The position numbers and the translations under genes were made by a program. Shown here piece after piece: positions 62,772 through 64,000 of a DNA stretch of 64,000 bases. Position 1 is the first letter of the stretch. Every line of letters starts with the position of its first letter. The notes below the pieces were generated by a model that saw only the letters and a program-made list of their open reading frames with translations, did no database searches and was not told the origin of the DNA. Origin of the DNA: Prolixibacteraceae bacterium (GTDB lineage: Bacteria > Bacteroidota > Bacteroidia > Bacteroidales > Prolixibacteraceae); the NCBI GenBank assembly GCA_028683385.1, contig JAQUIJ010000019.1, positions 49,414 to 113,413 of the forward strand, in the 5' to 3' direction.

Positions 62772-63916
62772 AAGTATTACATCTGGGCAAATATTATCCT
62801 CCCCACTTTGGTGGAATAGAGAGAGTAAGCTATGATTTGGTTGAAAGCATTAACCAGCAGGGTATTTGCGCGGATGTATTATGCTTTAACGATAGTTCAA
62901 TTAGTTTGTACGAAGAGGGCAAATACAAGATATACCGTGCCGCAAACCTTTTCACTCTTCGATCGACTCCATTTTCAATTTCATTACTAAAAATTCTCAG
63001 GCAAATACATCAAAATTACGACATAATTCACCTTCATCTACCTAACCCAATGGGTGCTATTGCTCTTCAGTTAGTTAATTTTAAAGGGAAAATAGTTATT
63101 CATTGGCATAGCGATATTATCAGGCAAAAGACCTTAAAGAAATTTTATGCTCCGTTCCAGAAAGCTCTGTTGAAAAGAGCAGATCAGATTATTGTGACAT
63201 CACCACCATACCTGGAAGGATCGGAAGATTTAAGGGATTTTAAAAATAAATGTGTTATTATCCCAATTGGGATAAATACTCCAGATTTACCTGATGAAAG
63301 TCTATTAAGTGATTTAAGAAAAACCTATTCAGATAAAAAGATTGTTTTCAGTCTGGGTCGTCTGATCTATTATAAAGGGTTCAATTACCTGATAGATGCA
63401 GCCAAAGAATTACCAGACAACTATCTTGTTCTGATTGGAGGAACCGGAGAATTAAATGATGAGCTTTTGGAACAGATTAAGCTAAATCGTTTGGAATCGC
63501 ATGTGATATTACTTGGTAATATTTCGGCGAACGAAATTGCAACTTATTTTGAGCTGTGTGACTTGTATTGTTTACCATCGTGCGAAAGGTCGGAGGCATT
63601 TGGTATTGTTCAAATTGAGGCCATGTCGTTCGGAAAACCGATTGTATCAACCAGTATTCCTTTTTCAGGAGTATCGTGGATCAATGAGCACTGCTCTACT
63701 GGATTGATCGTTCCATCCAGAAACTCCAATGCATTAGCCGAAGCAATTCAAACCATATTATCTGATCGTGAAACTTGCGAACGTTATGGAAGTAACGCCA
63801 GAAAAAGATTCAATGCTGAATTTTCAGTCGAAAAAATGTGTCAAAGGACAATTGACCTATACAAAAGCTTATTAATTGGAAAAAACGGTGAAATTGACCA
63901 CCTGATTCCAGTTTAA
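62768..63916 (+). CDS. GT4 family glycosyltransferase, 3' end replaced by an IS end
   Basis: 382 residues with a GT-B fold: KVLHLGKYYPPHFGGIERVSYDLVES at the N-terminus (GKYYPPHFGGIE), IVIHWHSDIIRQ, VVFSLGRLIYYKGFNYLIDAAKE-like (KIVFSLGRLIYYKGFNYLI), LPSCERSEAFGIVQIEAMSFGKPIV with the EX7E catalytic and nucleotide-binding acids, and the usual C-terminal helix MCQRTIDLYKSLL. The normal protein should end soon after that; the last nine codons (from about 63890) already lie in the terminal repeats of an insertion element, so the C-terminus is altered by only a few residues. Activity may be kept. Confidence 0.9.
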   Translation: MKVLHLGKYYPPHFGGIERVSYDLVESINQQGICADVLCFNDSSISLYEEGKYKIYRAANLFTLRSTPFSISLLKILRQIHQNYDIIHLHLPNPMGAIALQLVNFKGKIVIHWHSDIIRQKTLKKFYAPFQKALLKRADQIIVTSPPYLEGSEDLRDFKNKCVIIPIGINTPDLPDESLLSDLRKTYSDKKIVFSLGRLIYYKGFNYLIDAAKELPDNYLVLIGGTGELNDELLEQIKLNRLESHVILLGNISANEIATYFELCDLYCLPSCERSEAFGIVQIEAMSFGKPIVSTSIPFSGVSWINEHCSTGLIVPSRNSNALAEAIQTILSDRETCERYGSNARKRFNAEFSVEKMCQRTIDLYKSLLIGKNGEIDHLIPV

Positions 63917-64000
63917 ATTGACCACCAGTTTCGGAGCAAAGTGACCACCGGTTGCCGACGCAAATTGACCACCCTTTGCCGGCGCAAACTGACCACCTAA
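63893..64000. mobile_element. Terminal repeats of an IS21-family-like element, cut by the window edge
   Basis: TGACCACC occurs five times, at 63895, 63919, 63942, 63966 and 63990, each with a following GC-rich box such as TTTGCCGGCGCAAA or TTCGGAGCAAA, giving a 23-24-base period. IS21-family elements have multiple terminal repeats of about 20 bases and TG...CA ends, and Bacteroidota members with GGTGGTCA-rich ends are common. The first repeat lies within the GT4 reading frame. The istA/istB genes would be beyond the window. No target duplication can be checked. Confidence 0.7.

Noticed and set aside
63895..63997. Regularly spaced TGACCACC repeats that could suggest a CRISPR array
   Set aside because: The repeat unit is only 8 conserved bases, the period is 23-24 bases, and the spacers share GC-rich boxes. 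That fits insertion-element ends, not repeats and unique spacers. No cas genes are present.

Overview
The window reads as chromosomal DNA of a Bacteroidota bacterium, probably a Bacteroidales/Marinilabiliales-type marine or sediment organism (the order is inference). Supporting signs are several exact copies of the phylum's -7 promoter element (TAnnTTTG), few Shine-Dalgarno sites, the DUF3822-rsmD pair, DUF4922 and AsmA proteins, many small lipoproteins, and the phylum's short palindromic intergenic repeats. Both ends cut through features: a DUF4922 gene on the left and an apparent IS21-family end on the right.

Layout. 0-16 kb: a cell-wall and amino-sugar salvage region. A minus-strand series (amidase/golvesin protein, NagX-like acyltransferase, sodium:solute symporter, DJ-1 protein, transglutaminase lipoprotein, KilA-N protein, GH9-deacetylase fusion) faces a plus-strand BadF-type sugar kinase and murQ, which suggests uptake and catabolism of MurNAc/GlcNAc from peptidoglycan. 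16-25 kb: a membrane-spanning TPR-PAS-HTH regulator, small enzymes, a mazEF pair and a DUF2971 gene framed by inverted repeats in a cassette-like way, then a large AsmA protein. 25-31 kb: a split YeeE/YedE thiosulfate-type transporter with two rhodanese-like proteins lacking the active-site cysteine, facing an active-looking tandem rhodanese lipoprotein; two copies of one inverted-repeat element flank most of this block. 31-38 kb: housekeeping genes (DUF3822-rsmD, NatAB-like exporter, cysK, Ppx/GppA, an NtrC-type regulator without HTH).

The most striking signal is upstream of cysK. A 26-codon reading frame with three consecutive cysteine codons is followed by an intrinsic terminator and then cysK, and a GGAGAAGG segment between them could pair with the terminator's 5' arm. 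This has the form of a cysteine-responsive transcription attenuator.

38-45 kb holds AT-rich surface-glycan membrane proteins, a methyltransferase and two identical tRNA-Asp genes. 45-55 kb is a galactose locus: SGLT-type symporter, a Nudix-fold regulator with a degenerate Nudix box, FucP-type MFS transporter, galK, galT, a GntR-family regulator and galM. A near-identical 16-bp direct-repeat operator (ACTGGT-N4-ACTGGT) lies upstream of galT and between gntR and galM. 55-64 kb: an acyl-CoA synthetase, then an ABC-dependent polysaccharide export and glycosyltransferase cluster (wzm, wzt, methyltransferase, three GT2, one GT4). Base composition drops inside wzt, where its glycan-recognition domain begins, and the last GT4 gene runs into a set of 23-24 bp repeats typical of an IS21-family terminus.
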